Of a stretch of DNA of 64,000 nt, positions 9,096 to 17,299 are shown in pieces (the stretch's first letter is position 1; each line of letters begins with the position of its first letter). The stretch covers positions 1-64,000 of the forward strand of contig DAHXNE010000025.1 of the NCBI GenBank assembly GCA_027366635.1, written 5' to 3'. Both the position numbers and the translations under genes were made by a program. Origin of the DNA: Gammaproteobacteria bacterium. GTDB taxonomy: Bacteria > Pseudomonadota > Gammaproteobacteria > Steroidobacterales > Steroidobacteraceae. Under the pieces are notes generated by a model. It was not told the origin of the DNA and ran no database searches. It saw only the letters and a list, made by a program, of their open reading frames with translations.

Positions 9096-10205
9096 CTACG
9101 GCAGGCGCACCTGCGGGGCCACCAGCGCCAGCAGCGCGCGCGCGCGCCGGTCGCGCCGGTCGGGCGAGGCATCCACGAGCGTGCAGTGGCCGAGCTTGCG
9201 GTCGGGGCGGGGCGGTTTGCCGTAATCGTGCAGATGCACGCCCTCGAGCGCGAGCAGTTGCTCGCGCGCGGGAATCCGGCCGATGAGATTGACCATCGCG
9301 CTGTGTCCGACGGGACGAGTCGAGCCGAGCGGCAAGCCGAGAATCGCTCGCAGGTGATTCTCGAACTGGCTGGTGGCGCAGCCTTCAATGGTCCAATGTC
9401 CGGAGTTGTGCACGCGCGGCGCCATCTCGTTGGCGAGCAGCTGACCATGGCGTACGAAAAACTCGATGGTCAACACGCCGGTGTAGTGCAAGTGCTGCAG
9501 GCAACGCGACAGATACTGTACGGCCCTGCGATGCCAGCGGGCCGGGCCGAACGGTGCGCGCGTCACCCGCAGGACGCCTTCAGAGTGCACGTTGCCGTTC
9601 AGCGGGTAGACGACCGTTTCCCCACGTGTACTGCGCGCGCCTATGATGGAGACCTCGCACTCGTATGGCACCCATTCTTCGTACAGAAGCGGAACGTCGC
9701 CGAGGGACTCCCAGGCGCGTTGCGCATCGTCCCGGGTGCGTATGCGCATCTGCCCCTTGCCGTCGTAGCCCATGCGGCGGGTCTTCAGTACTCCGGGCAT
9801 GCCGATTTCCCGCAGCGCGCGCTCAAGTGCCGGCCAGGAGCCGACCGCGCGCCAGCGGGTGGTGGGGATGCCGAGCCGCTCGAACAGGCGCTTCTCCGTG
9901 GCGCGATCCTGCGCGACGGCGAGGGCGTTCACGGGTGGGCAGAAGCGTGCGCGGCGCGCTCCCCGGGCATGCTTGCGCAGTGCCTCGACCGACACGTTTT
10001 CCCAGTCGAAAGTCAGCACCTGGCATTCGCGCGACAGCCACCGCAGGATCTTGGGGTCGGTGAACTTGGCGTGCACCACGGGCGCAACCCGGCCCGCGGG
10101 CGCCTCGCGCGACGGATCGAGGAATAGAAAGTCGAGCCCGAGCGGATAGCCGGCCAGTGCCAACAGCCGACCGAGTTGGCCGCCCCCGATGATCCCGATG
10201 GTCAT
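9096..10205 (-). CDS. purK: 5-(carboxyamino)imidazole ribonucleotide synthase PurK
   Basis: PurK carboxylates aminoimidazole ribonucleotide using ATP and bicarbonate in de novo purine synthesis. The 369-residue protein has the N-terminal [10 protein letters not shown] motif, an ATP-grasp domain with [12 protein letters not shown] and [12 protein letters not shown], and the C-terminal family motif [14 protein letters not shown]. The start at 10205 overlaps the purE stop by 4 bp (ATGA), showing translational coupling in a purE-purK operon. Confidence 0.96.
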   Translation of the reverse strand: MTIGIIGGGQLGRLLALAGYPLGLDFLFLDPSREAPAGRVAPVVHAKFTDPKILRWLSRECQVLTFDWENVSVEALRKHARGARRARFCPPVNALAVAQDRATEKRLFERLGIPTTRWRAVGSWPALERALREIGMPGVLKTRRMGYDGKGQMRIRTRDDAQRAWESLGDVPLLYEEWVPYECEVSIIGARSTRGETVVYPLNGNVHSEGVLRVTRAPFGPARWHRRAVQYLSRCLQHLHYTGVLTIEFFVRHGQLLANEMAPRVHNSGHWTIEGCATSQFENHLRAILGLPLGSTRPVGHSAMVNLIGRIPAREQLLALEGVHLHDYGKPPRPDRKLGHCTLVDASPDRRDRRARALLALVAPQVRLP

Positions 10206-10699
10206 GTGTGGGCCGTGCGCGGGTCGGGTTGGGCGAGCACCGCGGCGGTCTGATCGCGGCGGAACGCTGCGAGCGCCGCGTCGACCTCCGGATGTCTGTT
10301 GGCGAGGATGGCCGCGGCGCACAATGCCGCGTTGGCCGCACCCGCCGCGCCGATCGCGAAGGTCGCCACGGGCACGCCGGCGGGCATCTGCACGATCGAC
10401 AGGAGTGAATCGAGCCCGCTGAGGGTCTTCGACTGCACCGGCACGCCAAGCACCGGCAGGGTGGTCTTCGCGGCAGTCATGCCGGGCAGGTGCGCCGCGC
10501 CGCCAGCGCCGGCGATGATGGCTTCCAGCCCGCGCTCACGGGCGGCGGCGGCGTATTCGAACAGCAGGTCCGGCGTGCGGTGCGCCGAGATTACCCGGAC
10601 TTCGTAGGCTACGTCCAACTTGTCCAACATCGTCGCGGCCGCGCGCATCGTCTCCCAATCGGACCTCGAGCCCATGATGATGCCGATCAGCGCTTGCAT
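10202..10699 (-). CDS. purE: N5-carboxyaminoimidazole ribonucleotide mutase PurE
   Basis: PurE moves the carboxylate made by PurK from N5 to C4 of the imidazole ring. The 165-residue protein carries the class I signature: GSRSDW near residue 10, SAHRTP near 43, and [11 protein letters not shown] with [22 protein letters not shown] further on. It is the first gene of purE-purK. The yjgA stop lies 10 bp upstream, so the three genes may be co-transcribed. Confidence 0.96.
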   Translation of the reverse strand: MQALIGIIMGSRSDWETMRAAATMLDKLDVAYEVRVISAHRTPDLLFEYAAAARERGLEAIIAGAGGAAHLPGMTAAKTTLPVLGVPVQSKTLSGLDSLLSIVQMPAGVPVATFAIGAAGAANAALCAAAILANRHPEVDAALAAFRRDQTAAVLAQPDPRTAHT

Positions 10700-10709
10700 G
10701 GGGCGGATT

Positions 10710-11231
10710 CTACCCAAGCAAGCCGCGTAAAGCGCGAAACAGCGCCCGGCCCGCCGGGCCCTGCCGGCTGGCCGCTCCCCCCGGCTGCTCGGCCCGCGCC
10801 GCGGCGATGAGCGTCGCCCAATGCGATCGATCGATGTCCGGGCGCAGCACCGCCAGCGCCTCGATCGCCGCATCGCCTTCGCCTACCAAGCGCTCTCGCC
10901 ACTGCTCGGTCCTTTTGAAGCGCTGTGTCTCCTGGGCATCCTTCTCGCTGCGGGCGGCCAGCGCCTGGCGGATGGGCTCCGGGTCGATCTGGCGCATCAG
11001 CTTGCCGATGTACTGGCGCTGACGCGCGATGGCCGCGCGACTGCGGATCCGGCGTGCCTCGCGCACGGCCTCGAGCAGTGCGGCGGGCAACTGCAACGCC
11101 ACGAGGTCGGGCTCGCGCAGCGCGGTCAGCGCCTCGCCGAGGTCTTGTGCGGCATGCGCACGGCGTTTTTTCTCGCTCTTGCTCGGCAGTTCGGCGTTCG
11201 GCTCGGGTGCCGCGGGCTCAGATGCGGGCAT
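10710..11231 (-). CDS. yjgA: Ribosome-associated protein YjgA/DarP (DUF615)
   Basis: DarP/YjgA binds late 50S ribosome precursors and promotes assembly near the peptidyl-transferase centre in E. coli. The 173-residue protein has the DUF615 features: [19 protein letters not shown] at the N-terminus, the [14 protein letters not shown] core, and WRERL followed by a long helical C-terminus. It is divergent from pmbA, as its homologue is in E. coli, and sits 10 bp upstream of purE. The 133-bp gap to pmbA holds both promoters; TACACT near 11267 may be the pmbA -10 box. Confidence 0.9.
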   Translation of the reverse strand: MPASEPAAPEPNAELPSKSEKKRRAHAAQDLGEALTALREPDLVALQLPAALLEAVREARRIRSRAAIARQRQYIGKLMRQIDPEPIRQALAARSEKDAQETQRFKRTEQWRERLVGEGDAAIEALAVLRPDIDRSHWATLIAAARAEQPGGAASRQGPAGRALFRALRGLLG

Positions 11232-11364
11232 CGGGAAGATCCCCTGATCGGCTGGCGATGGCTGCTACACTAGCCTATTCCGTCGGTTCGCGTGAGCGCC
11301 GCGGCGGGCATGCCCGCCGGGACGCGCCCGCCCCCAGCGGTCGACCGTGCAACGAGGACTCTCC

Positions 11365-12720
11365 ATGCAACATGGGCTCGAGCCCAACGCTTCCGCGAAC
11401 ACGCTTCAGGACGCCGTGCGCTGTGCTCTGGCGCAAGCCGCCCGACTCGGCGCTTCCCAGGCCGAGGCCGATGCCAGCATCGGGCAGGGACTGGGTGTGA
11501 CGGTCCGGCTCGGCGAGGTCGAGACGATCGAATATCAGCGCGATCGCGGGCTGGCTGTGACAGTGTATTTCGGCAAGCGCAAGGGTGCGGCAAGCACCGC
11601 GGATTTGAGCCCGGAGGCCGTCTGCTCGATCGTCGCCAAGGCGTGTGCCATCGCCCGCTTTACCGCCGAAGACCCGTACGCGGGCCTGATCGAGCCCGAG
11701 GCCCTGGCCCGAGAGATCCCCGAGCTCGACCTGGATTACCCTTGGGCGCTCGCGGCCGAGGAGGCGATCGGCATCGCCCGGCGCTGCGAGCGCGCCGGCA
11801 TGGACGTCGACGCGCGCATCACCAACTCCGAGGGCGCATCCGTCGGCAGCCAGCGCCACACCGGCGTGTATGGCAATTCGTATGGATTCATAGCCGGGTT
11901 TTCCGCGACCAGCCACTCGATCAGCTGTTCGCTCATCGCCCAGCACGGCAATGAGATGCAACGGGACTACTGGTATACGTCCGCCCGCGACGCGCTCGAT
12001 CTGCAGACGCCCGAGGCGATCGGCGTGCAGGCCGGCCGGCGCGCGTGCGCGCGGCTTGGAGCGCGCAAGCTGAGCACTCGGCGTGCGCCGGTCCTGTTTG
12101 CCCCCGAGATGGCGCGCGGATTGTTCCAACACTTCATCGGTGCGATCAGTGGCCCAAGCCAGTACCGCAAAGCCTCGTTCCTGCTCGATTCGCTTGGGCA
12201 GCGTGTTTTTCCGCAGTTCGTGCGCATGAGCGAGCGGCCGCACATCCCCAAGGGACTCGGCAGCGCCCCGTTCGATGCCGAGGGCGCCGCGACGCTCGAT
12301 CGGGAGCTGGTCGAGCAGGGCGTGCTGCGCGGCTATGTGCTTGGTAGCTACTCGGCGCGCCGTCTCGGGTTGAAGACCACCGGCAATGCCGGCGGCATTC
12401 ACAACCTGCTGGTCGCGGCGGAGGGCACGGAGGGCGCCGACTCGCGCGAGGCGCTGCTGCGGCAGATGGGCCGGGGACTGTGGGTCACGGAGCTGATGGG
12501 CCAGGGCGTCAACGGTGTGACGGGCGACTATTCGCGCGGCGCGAGCGGATTCTGGGTCGAGGATGGCGCGATCGTGCACCCGGTTCACGAGGTGACCATT
12601 GCGGGCAACCTGCGCGAGATGTACGGTAACATCGTAGCGATCGGCAACGACGTCGACGTCCGCGGTACGATCCGCAGCGGCTCGGTGCTGGTGGGAGAGA
12701 TGACCATCGCCGGGGAATGA
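11365..12720 (+). CDS. pmbA: Metalloprotease PmbA (TldE)
   Basis: PmbA (TldE) partners with TldD in a zinc peptidase that matures peptide antibiotics and degrades unfolded peptides such as CcdA. The 451-residue protein carries the domain-1 segment EYQRDRGLAVTVYFG and the C-terminal segments GNAGG, GVNGVTGDYSRGASGFWVEDG and LREMYGNIVAIGNDVD typical of PmbA. ATG 11365 is chosen because GAGGA lies 6 nt before it; a GTG at 11347 is the alternative. Its divergent arrangement with yjgA is conserved in many gammaproteobacteria. TldD is not in the window. Confidence 0.93.
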   Translation: MQHGLEPNASANTLQDAVRCALAQAARLGASQAEADASIGQGLGVTVRLGEVETIEYQRDRGLAVTVYFGKRKGAASTADLSPEAVCSIVAKACAIARFTAEDPYAGLIEPEALAREIPELDLDYPWALAAEEAIGIARRCERAGMDVDARITNSEGASVGSQRHTGVYGNSYGFIAGFSATSHSISCSLIAQHGNEMQRDYWYTSARDALDLQTPEAIGVQAGRRACARLGARKLSTRRAPVLFAPEMARGLFQHFIGAISGPSQYRKASFLLDSLGQRVFPQFVRMSERPHIPKGLGSAPFDAEGAATLDRELVEQGVLRGYVLGSYSARRLGLKTTGNAGGIHNLLVAAEGTEGADSREALLRQMGRGLWVTELMGQGVNGVTGDYSRGASGFWVEDGAIVHPVHEVTIAGNLREMYGNIVAIGNDVDVRGTIRSGSVLVGEMTIAGE

Positions 12721-12896
12721 GCCGGCGCCGCATCGCCCGGTGACCCGGTCCGTTACGATGCCGCAGGAGCCGATGACTGAGCGGGCACGACCGCGGCGGC
12801 GGGCGCATCGGCTACCCCACCCCTCGGCGGGGGTGGCGGCCCGCCGCTGAGTGCACTTCATCGCCGGCTGTGTCGGTCTCGGCCTACACTCCCGCC

Positions 12897-14312
12897 ATGC
12901 ACGCCTCGAACACTCGGTCGGCCCACCAGTCCTTCGCCTCGCTGCGGCTGCTCGCCGGTCAGGCGCTCAGCCGCGCTGCCGGCGCCCCCCTGGTCGGTGG
13001 CAATCGCGTCGAGCTGCTGATCGATGGGGCGGCGCATTTTCGCGCCTGGGCCGAGCTGATCGAATCGGCGCGCCACTATGTGCTTCTCGAGAACTACATC
13101 ATCGCCGACGATGCGGTCGGCCGCCGGTTCCGCGAACTGTTGATTGCGCGGGCGCGCGCCGGCGTGTCGGTGGCGCTGATCCATGACTGGTTCGGCACGC
13201 TGGGCAACGCCGGACATCGCTTCTTCGCGCCGCTGCGCGCCGCAGGCGTCGCGGTGCGCACGTTCAACCGTCCGCGGCTGGAGAGTCCGCTCGGCTGGGT
13301 CGGCCGAGATCACCGCAAGCTGCTGGTGGTCGACGGGCAGATTGGCTCAATCTCCGGGGTATGCCTGGCGGCGAAATGGCTCGGCGACAGCGCGCACGGC
13401 GTCGCCCCCTGGCGCGACAGCGGCGTGCTGATCGCCGGACCTGCGGTGGCCGACATCGAAGCCGCGTTCCGCGACAGCTGGGCCGGGCTCGGCGGGCCGC
13501 TGGCGTTCGCAGCCGCGCCGGCGGCGGCTGCGTGCGGCGACGTGGCGCTGCGTATCATCGCCACGCAGCCCGCTCATGGCGCGATGTTCCGGCTCGACAG
13601 CCTGATCGCGGCCATGGCGACCCGGAGCCTGTGGATCAGCGACGCTTATTTCGTCGGGATTCCAACCTACGTGCGCGGTCTGGCCGCCGCCGCCGCGGAC
13701 GGCGTGGACATGCGGTTGCTCGTGCCGGGTAACAACAACCTGCCGGCGGTCGGAGCGCTGTCGCGCGCCGGCTATCGTCCGCTGCTCGAGGCGGGCATCC
13801 GCGTGTTCGAATGGAACGGTAGCATGATGCACGCCAAGACGGCCGTCGCCGACGGCCGCTGGGCAAGGGTGGGCTCCTCGAACCTGAATCTCTCCAGCTG
13901 GCTCGCCAACTGCGAAATCGATGCCGCCGTAGAGGACACGGGCTTTGCCGAACGGATGCAGGAGCAGTTTCTGCACGACCTCGACAACGCCACGGAACTG
14001 ACGCTGCGCGGCCGGCGTCCGCAACTGCGAGCGGCGCTGGTCGGGCGCAACCTGCGCAGCGGCAGCTCCTCGCGGGCCGCCGCGAGCGCGCTGCGCATCG
14101 CGAACACGGTGGGCGCCGCGATCGCCAACCGGCGCGTGCTCGGGGATTCCGAGCGCGGAGTGCTGAGCTTGGCGGGTGGCGCGCTGGTGGCGCTCGCCGT
14201 GCTGGGATTCTGGTTGCCGGAGCTGCTGGCGTGGCCGGTGGCGATGTTTTGTGGCTGGATGGGACTGAGTTTATTATGGCGGCGCCTCAAACGCGTGCGC
14301 GCACGCCGCTAG
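12897..14312 (+). CDS. Cardiolipin synthase-like phospholipase D family protein
   Basis: Enzymes of this family condense phosphatidylglycerol or related lipids into cardiolipin at the inner membrane. The 471-residue protein has two HKD motifs: HRKLLVVD in the first half and HAKTAVAD in the second, each followed by a Gly/Ser-rich stretch. A C-terminal hydrophobic segment (LAGGALVALAVLGFWLPELLAWPVAMFCG) resembles that of ClsB-type proteins. ATG 12897 is chosen because TACACT at 12885-12890 lies 6 nt upstream, suggesting a leaderless transcript; GTG 12870 is an alternative. The 176-bp gap after pmbA contains a GC-rich hairpin near 12818 without a T tract. Confidence 0.85.
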   Translation: MHASNTRSAHQSFASLRLLAGQALSRAAGAPLVGGNRVELLIDGAAHFRAWAELIESARHYVLLENYIIADDAVGRRFRELLIARARAGVSVALIHDWFGTLGNAGHRFFAPLRAAGVAVRTFNRPRLESPLGWVGRDHRKLLVVDGQIGSISGVCLAAKWLGDSAHGVAPWRDSGVLIAGPAVADIEAAFRDSWAGLGGPLAFAAAPAAAACGDVALRIIATQPAHGAMFRLDSLIAAMATRSLWISDAYFVGIPTYVRGLAAAAADGVDMRLLVPGNNNLPAVGALSRAGYRPLLEAGIRVFEWNGSMMHAKTAVADGRWARVGSSNLNLSSWLANCEIDAAVEDTGFAERMQEQFLHDLDNATELTLRGRRPQLRAALVGRNLRSGSSSRAAASALRIANTVGAAIANRRVLGDSERGVLSLAGGALVALAVLGFWLPELLAWPVAMFCGWMGLSLLWRRLKRVRARR

Positions 14313-14522
14313 GCCGTCGAGCAGGTCGAGGCGCTGGCGATCGATCAGCAGGAGAGTGCGCTCGAGGCTGTGCGCGCAGCCCTCGCCCCCGTCGCTGCCG
14401 GAGCCAGCTATCGAGCCGTGGCGTCCAAAGGGCAGCGCACCGCGACCGTGCTGCTCGATGCGGCAACGGCCTGCCAGGCCGACGGGCTGGCATGGGCGCC
14501 TTCCGGCGCGGTGAGATCCTGA
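14313..14522 (+). pseudogene. Possible C-terminal gene remnant following the cls-like stop
   Basis: Immediately after the TAG of the preceding gene, the same frame stays open for 69 codons (VEQVEALAIDQQESALEAVR at its start, later SYRAVASKGQRTATVLLDAA). It has codon usage and amphipathic helices that look coding. No start codon in good context is present. The pattern is loosely reminiscent of the second half of a universal-stress-type domain, but the resemblance is weak. It may be the tail of a decayed gene or a former C-terminal extension cut off by a stop mutation. Confidence 0.25.
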
Positions 14523-14825
14523 ACTGGCTGGTGCCGAGCACCCCGGGTGCCGGCTAAATGAAACCCTAGGTATCGGCCAATTGAAAGGTCTAGAGAAGAT
14601 TCGCAAGCCAATATCCTTTTAATCTTCGCTCTGAGCATCCCGGGCCTTCGCCCCCCGTTTCACCGCTGCCGGGCCTTATACGCCGGCTCAAACGGGATGT
14701 TCAGTGCCAGCGGCAGCCCGAGTGCGCACAGTCCCATCGAGCCGCCGCTTGAGGGCGAATCCCGGGATCTCTGCTCACTTTCGATGAGGGACGGCACGTC
14801 GCATCCCTCATGAAGCGTGCTCAGC

Positions 14826-14921
14826 TTTGTCGAACCTACGGTTCTCATCCTGTGCCCGCAAAAACGTCGAGGCCCGCTGGTTGGCGGGCCTCTGTACGTT
14901 TTTGGCTGGGGGACTAGGATT
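14826..14921. repeat. 96-bp direct repeat, distal copy
   Basis: The 96 bases are identical, except for one position, to 14990-15085. The unit contains the terminator hairpin of the tRNA-Gln transcript and 19 bases of the tRNA 3' end (14903-14921). The repeat period is 164 bp, so the region is a 1.6-copy tandem duplication downstream of the tRNA. A perfect GAACC/GGTTC inverted repeat lies within it. The only other content of 14523-14825 I can name is weak: no gene is supported there. Confidence 0.85.
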
Positions 14922-14989
14922 GCTCGGCTCCTCGTGAGCCTCGCCCCTTCGGGGCCGGCCTGCGGCCGTCCAAATTTGCTCCCGGCAAA

Positions 14990-15085
14990 TTTGTCGAACC
15001 TACGGTTCTCATCCTGTCCCCGCAAAAACGTCGAGGCCCGCTGGTTGGCGGGCCTCTGTACGTTTTTGGCTGGGGGACTAGGATT
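14990..15085. repeat. 96-bp direct repeat, tRNA-proximal copy
   Basis: The proximal copy of the repeat at 14826-14921. It runs from the 3' third of tRNA-Gln, through the terminator hairpin, to a hairpin-rich stretch where AAATTTGC and GCAAATTT flank a CCGG-type loop (14973-14992). Near identity of the copies implies a recent duplication or gene conversion. Confidence 0.85.
15024..15066 (-). terminator. Terminator of the tRNA-Gln transcript
   Basis: On the minus strand a perfect 9-bp stem (15048-15056 with 15033-15041) with a six-base loop is flanked upstream by an A run and downstream by a T run (complement of 15024-15028). It can act in both directions. It begins right after the encoded CCA of tRNA-Gln. 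A duplicate lies in the distal repeat copy. Confidence 0.8.
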
Positions 15086-15140
15086 CGAACCTAGGTAAAC
15101 GGAGTCAGAGTCCGTTGTCCTACCACTAGACGATCCCCCA
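15067..15140 (-). tRNA. tRNA-Gln (anticodon CTG)
   Basis: A 74-nt tRNA with encoded CCA. The acceptor stem is TGGGGGA with TCCCCCA, discriminator G. The D arm holds AGTGGTAGGA, the anticodon stem is ACGGA/TCCGT with loop CTCTGAC (anticodon CTG), and the T arm carries GGTTCGAATCC. It reads CAG codons. A gapped, degenerate second copy lies upstream at 15299-15354. Confidence 0.97.
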
Positions 15141-15214
15141 ATACTGTATGGCACCCGGTGCGCTTTACCCTTGTATTGAAACCAGATCCGCTTACGACTG
15201 CAAGCCACGCTGGG

Positions 15215-15305
15215 GATCTGGGAGAGCCCGGCTCATCCTGAGTCTCGGCCCTTCGGATCCACTGCTGTGCGCGGCCGAAAATCGCCCCGGCGATTGTGCC
15301 GAACC
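15215..15305. repeat. Degenerate copy of the tRNA-associated hairpin element
   Basis: Bases here align with 14915-15005: the 31-base segment starting GCCCGGCTC matches at 26 positions. Further on, AATCGC/GCGATT forms a hairpin with a CCGG-type loop where the other copy has AAATTTGC/GCAAATTT. The stem sequence changed on both sides while pairing was kept. The element accompanies both the intact and the decayed tRNA-Gln. Confidence 0.5.
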
Positions 15306-15354
15306 CCGGTAATACAGAGTCAGGGTCCGTTGTCCTACGACGAGGTTCCCCAAA
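15299..15354 (-). pseudogene. Degenerate tRNA-Gln copy
   Basis: On the minus strand this reads GGGGAACC..., then GTAGGACAACGGAC, CTGACTC and a GGTTCGG end, clearly derived from the tRNA-Gln at 15067-15140. Acceptor and D-arm bases are lost, the anticodon stem has a mismatch, and no proper 3' acceptor strand follows. It should not be functional. It suggests that an ancestral tandem tRNA-Gln pair has decayed. Confidence 0.6.
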
Positions 15355-15431
15355 ATCCCGCGATACCGGTACGGCGGTACACGTAGCGTATGCACCGCAG
15401 CATCGGCAGCTCTTGACGCCGGCCTCGGCGA

Positions 15432-15448
15432 CGGGCCCTCGAGGCCCG
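15432..15448 (-). terminator. GC-rich hairpin after rpsI
   Basis: A perfect 6-bp stem CGGGCC/GGCCCG with a five-base loop directly follows the rpsI stop. It has no T tract, so termination may depend on other factors. Confidence 0.4.
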
Positions 15449-15449
15449 A

Positions 15450-15845
15450 TCAGCGCTTCGAGTACTGCGGGCCGCGACGTGCCTTACGCCGGCCGACTTT
15501 CTTACGCTCCACCTCGCGCGCATCGCGGGTGACGAAGCCGGCGGCACGCAGCGGCTTGCGGTAAGTCTCATCGTGCTGGATCAGCGCGCGGGTAATGCCG
15601 TGGCGGATGGCGCCGGCTTGGCCGGTGATGCCGCCACCGTCGACCGTGACGCTGATGTCGAAGCGGCTCGTGAGTTCCAGGGCCTCAAGCGGCTGACGCA
15701 CGATCATTCGTCCGGTCTCGCGGCCGAAGAATTCGTCGAGCGGCCGATCGTTGACGACGATCTGACCCGTGCCGGCGCGCAGGTAAACCCGCGCCGTGGC
15801 GGTTTTGCGTCGACCCGTGCCGTAATTCAGTTGCTGGACTGCCAT
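15450..15845 (-). CDS. rpsI: 30S ribosomal protein S9
   Basis: S9 lies in the head of the small subunit; its C-terminal tail reaches the P-site tRNA. The 131-residue protein has the N-terminal [13 protein letters not shown] motif, DEFFGRE in the middle and the conserved C-terminus [17 protein letters not shown]. It follows rplM after 89 bp, as in most proteobacteria. Confidence 0.98.
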   Translation of the reverse strand: MAVQQLNYGTGRRKTATARVYLRAGTGQIVVNDRPLDEFFGRETGRMIVRQPLEALELTSRFDISVTVDGGGITGQAGAIRHGITRALIQHDETYRKPLRAAGFVTRDAREVERKKVGRRKARRGPQYSKR

Positions 15846-15934
15846 TCGATAAACCTCAAAAGATTCCATCCCGGGAGCGTGATGTCCGTCCACTCACCCT
15901 GAGTGGCGGCTCGTCGCGCCAGAGCCCCGAGCGC

Positions 15935-16363
15935 TCAAAGCGCAAGCGGTTGCGGCTGCTGGGCTTGGTGCGGATGCTCTCCGCCGGCAAACACATGCAG
16001 CTTCTTGAACATGCGCCGACCCAGCGTGTTCTTCGGCAGCATGCCCTTGACCGCGAATTCGATCGCCCGCTCGGGGTGTTCGGCGAGCAGTTTTTCGAGC
16101 GCGATCGACTTGATGCCGCCGATGTGCCCGGTGTGGTGATAGTAAATCTTGTCGGTGAGCTTGCGGCCGGTGACGTGCACCTTGCCGGCATTGAGCACCA
16201 CGATGTGGTCGCCCATGTCGACGTGGGGGCTGTAATCGGCCTTGTGCTTACCTTTCAGGCGATGGGCAATTTCCGTCGCGAGGCGCCCGAGCGTCTTGCC
16301 GGTCGCATCGACCACGAACCAATCGCCCCGGATAGTGCCGGACTTGGCGAAAACCGTCTTCAT
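15935..16363 (-). CDS. rplM: 50S ribosomal protein L13
   Basis: L13 is an early-assembling large-subunit protein. The 142-residue length matches E. coli. Motifs include [37 protein letters not shown] and [13 protein letters not shown] consensus-like promoter lies at 16422-16450, giving a roughly 50-nt leader that contains TTTGGATCG twice. This could be part of an autogenous control structure as in E. coli L13, but that is inference. Confidence 0.98.
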   Translation of the reverse strand: MKTVFAKSGTIRGDWFVVDATGKTLGRLATEIAHRLKGKHKADYSPHVDMGDHIVVLNAGKVHVTGRKLTDKIYYHHTGHIGGIKSIALEKLLAEHPERAIEFAVKGMLPKNTLGRRMFKKLHVFAGGEHPHQAQQPQPLAL

Positions 16364-16421
16364 TATGAGCCTCTGCAGGGGGGCATCGATCCAAAGAGGA
16401 CCCGATCCAAAAGGGCCCGCA

Positions 16422-16450
16422 AGTCTACTGAAGGCGCGCGCGCATTGCAA
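16422..16450 (-). promoter_or_regulatory. Sigma-70 promoter of rplM-rpsI
   Basis: On the minus strand TTGCAA (16445-16450) and TAGACT (16422-16427) are separated by exactly 17 bp. This is the best -35/-10 pair seen in the window, in front of the ribosomal protein operon. Confidence 0.75.
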
Positions 16451-16502
16451 AATGCCTGTGCCTGCGCCGCGGGTTCGGTTTCCTCTCCGTGCCCGACGCC
16501 TC

Positions 16503-16508
16503 TATAAT
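16503..16508 (+). promoter_or_regulatory. Perfect TATAAT box, 6 nt before coq7
   Basis: A consensus TATAAT ends 6 nt before the coq7 ATG, so transcription should begin at or next to the start codon. No Shine-Dalgarno sequence is present. No clear -35 is visible. Confidence 0.65.
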
Positions 16509-16514
16509 GACCAC

Positions 16515-17153
16515 ATGGAAGCCTGCCGCTCGTTCGATTCCTGGGTGGCCGCGGCCGACCGGGCACTGCGGGCCCTGTGCGCGCCCGCGCATCCGTCACG
16601 ACCTGTTCCGCGCGGACCCGACACTGCAAAGCCCGAGCTCACGGCCGACGAACGACGGCAAGCCGCATCGCTGATGCGAGTCAATCACGCCGGCGAGATC
16701 GCCGCGCAAGCCCTTTACCACGGCCAGGCGCTGGTAGCACGCAATGATGCGACGCGGGAGATGCTGCTGAAGGCGGCTCGCGAGGAGACCGACCACCTGG
16801 CGTGGTGTGCCACTCGCCTCACCGAGCTCACCGCCCGCCCCAGTGTGCTCGATCCGCTGTGGTATGCCGGATCGTTCGCGATCGGGGCCTTGGCTGGCCT
16901 GCTGGGCGATCGTGTGAGCCTTGGGTTCGTCGTCGAGACCGAGCGGCAAGTCGAGGGGCACCTGGACGGGCACCTGGGTGCGCTGCCGCCGGGCGATCAT
17001 CACAGTCGCGCCATCGTCGAGCAGATGCGGGCCGACGAAATTGTTCACGGCGCACACGCCAAGGCCGCCGGCGGCATCGACCTGCCGTCGCCGATCCGAG
17101 CGCTGATGAGTGCGACGGCGAGGGTTATGACCGCGACCGCCCACTGGATCTGA
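16515..17153 (+). CDS. coq7: Demethoxyubiquinone hydroxylase Coq7
   Basis: Coq7 is a membrane-associated di-iron monooxygenase that hydroxylates C6 of the quinone ring in ubiquinone synthesis. The 212-residue protein has the iron ligands in [18 protein letters not shown] (E, then ExxH) and EETDHLAW, with a repeat in the second half ([11 protein letters not shown] and [12 protein letters not shown]). The ATG at 16515 follows a consensus -10 box at the spacing of a leaderless mRNA. Together with ubiH and the ubiI-like gene it covers ring hydroxylation steps of the pathway. It lies between rplM and crp, an order common in Xanthomonadales-like genomes. Confidence 0.95.
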   Translation: MEACRSFDSWVAAADRALRALCAPAHPSRPVPRGPDTAKPELTADERRQAASLMRVNHAGEIAAQALYHGQALVARNDATREMLLKAAREETDHLAWCATRLTELTARPSVLDPLWYAGSFAIGALAGLLGDRVSLGFVVETERQVEGHLDGHLGALPPGDHHSRAIVEQMRADEIVHGAHAKAAGGIDLPSPIRALMSATARVMTATAHWI

Positions 17154-17299
17154 TCGCGACGGCTCTCACCACCACGGCCGTACGGCCCGCCCGTACAGAG
17201 ACCTCTGATTTTCGCAGCTTCGGGTGCAGAAGCCTTTTACCTGGCGGGGTAAATTAAGTAATCTTGGCGTCAAGCCCATCCAAAAGGGGGAAGCCGGCA

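Noticed and set aside
14826-15085. Active integrative element at tRNA-Gln
   Set aside because: The repeats enclose only 68 bp and no integrase is present. At most this is a scar.
14660-15208. A 182-codon frame on the - strand reading through the tRNA
   Set aside because: It translates tRNA-Gln (GGSSSGRTTDSDSVYLGSNP), the terminator and the direct repeats. This is a common annotation artefact, not a protein.
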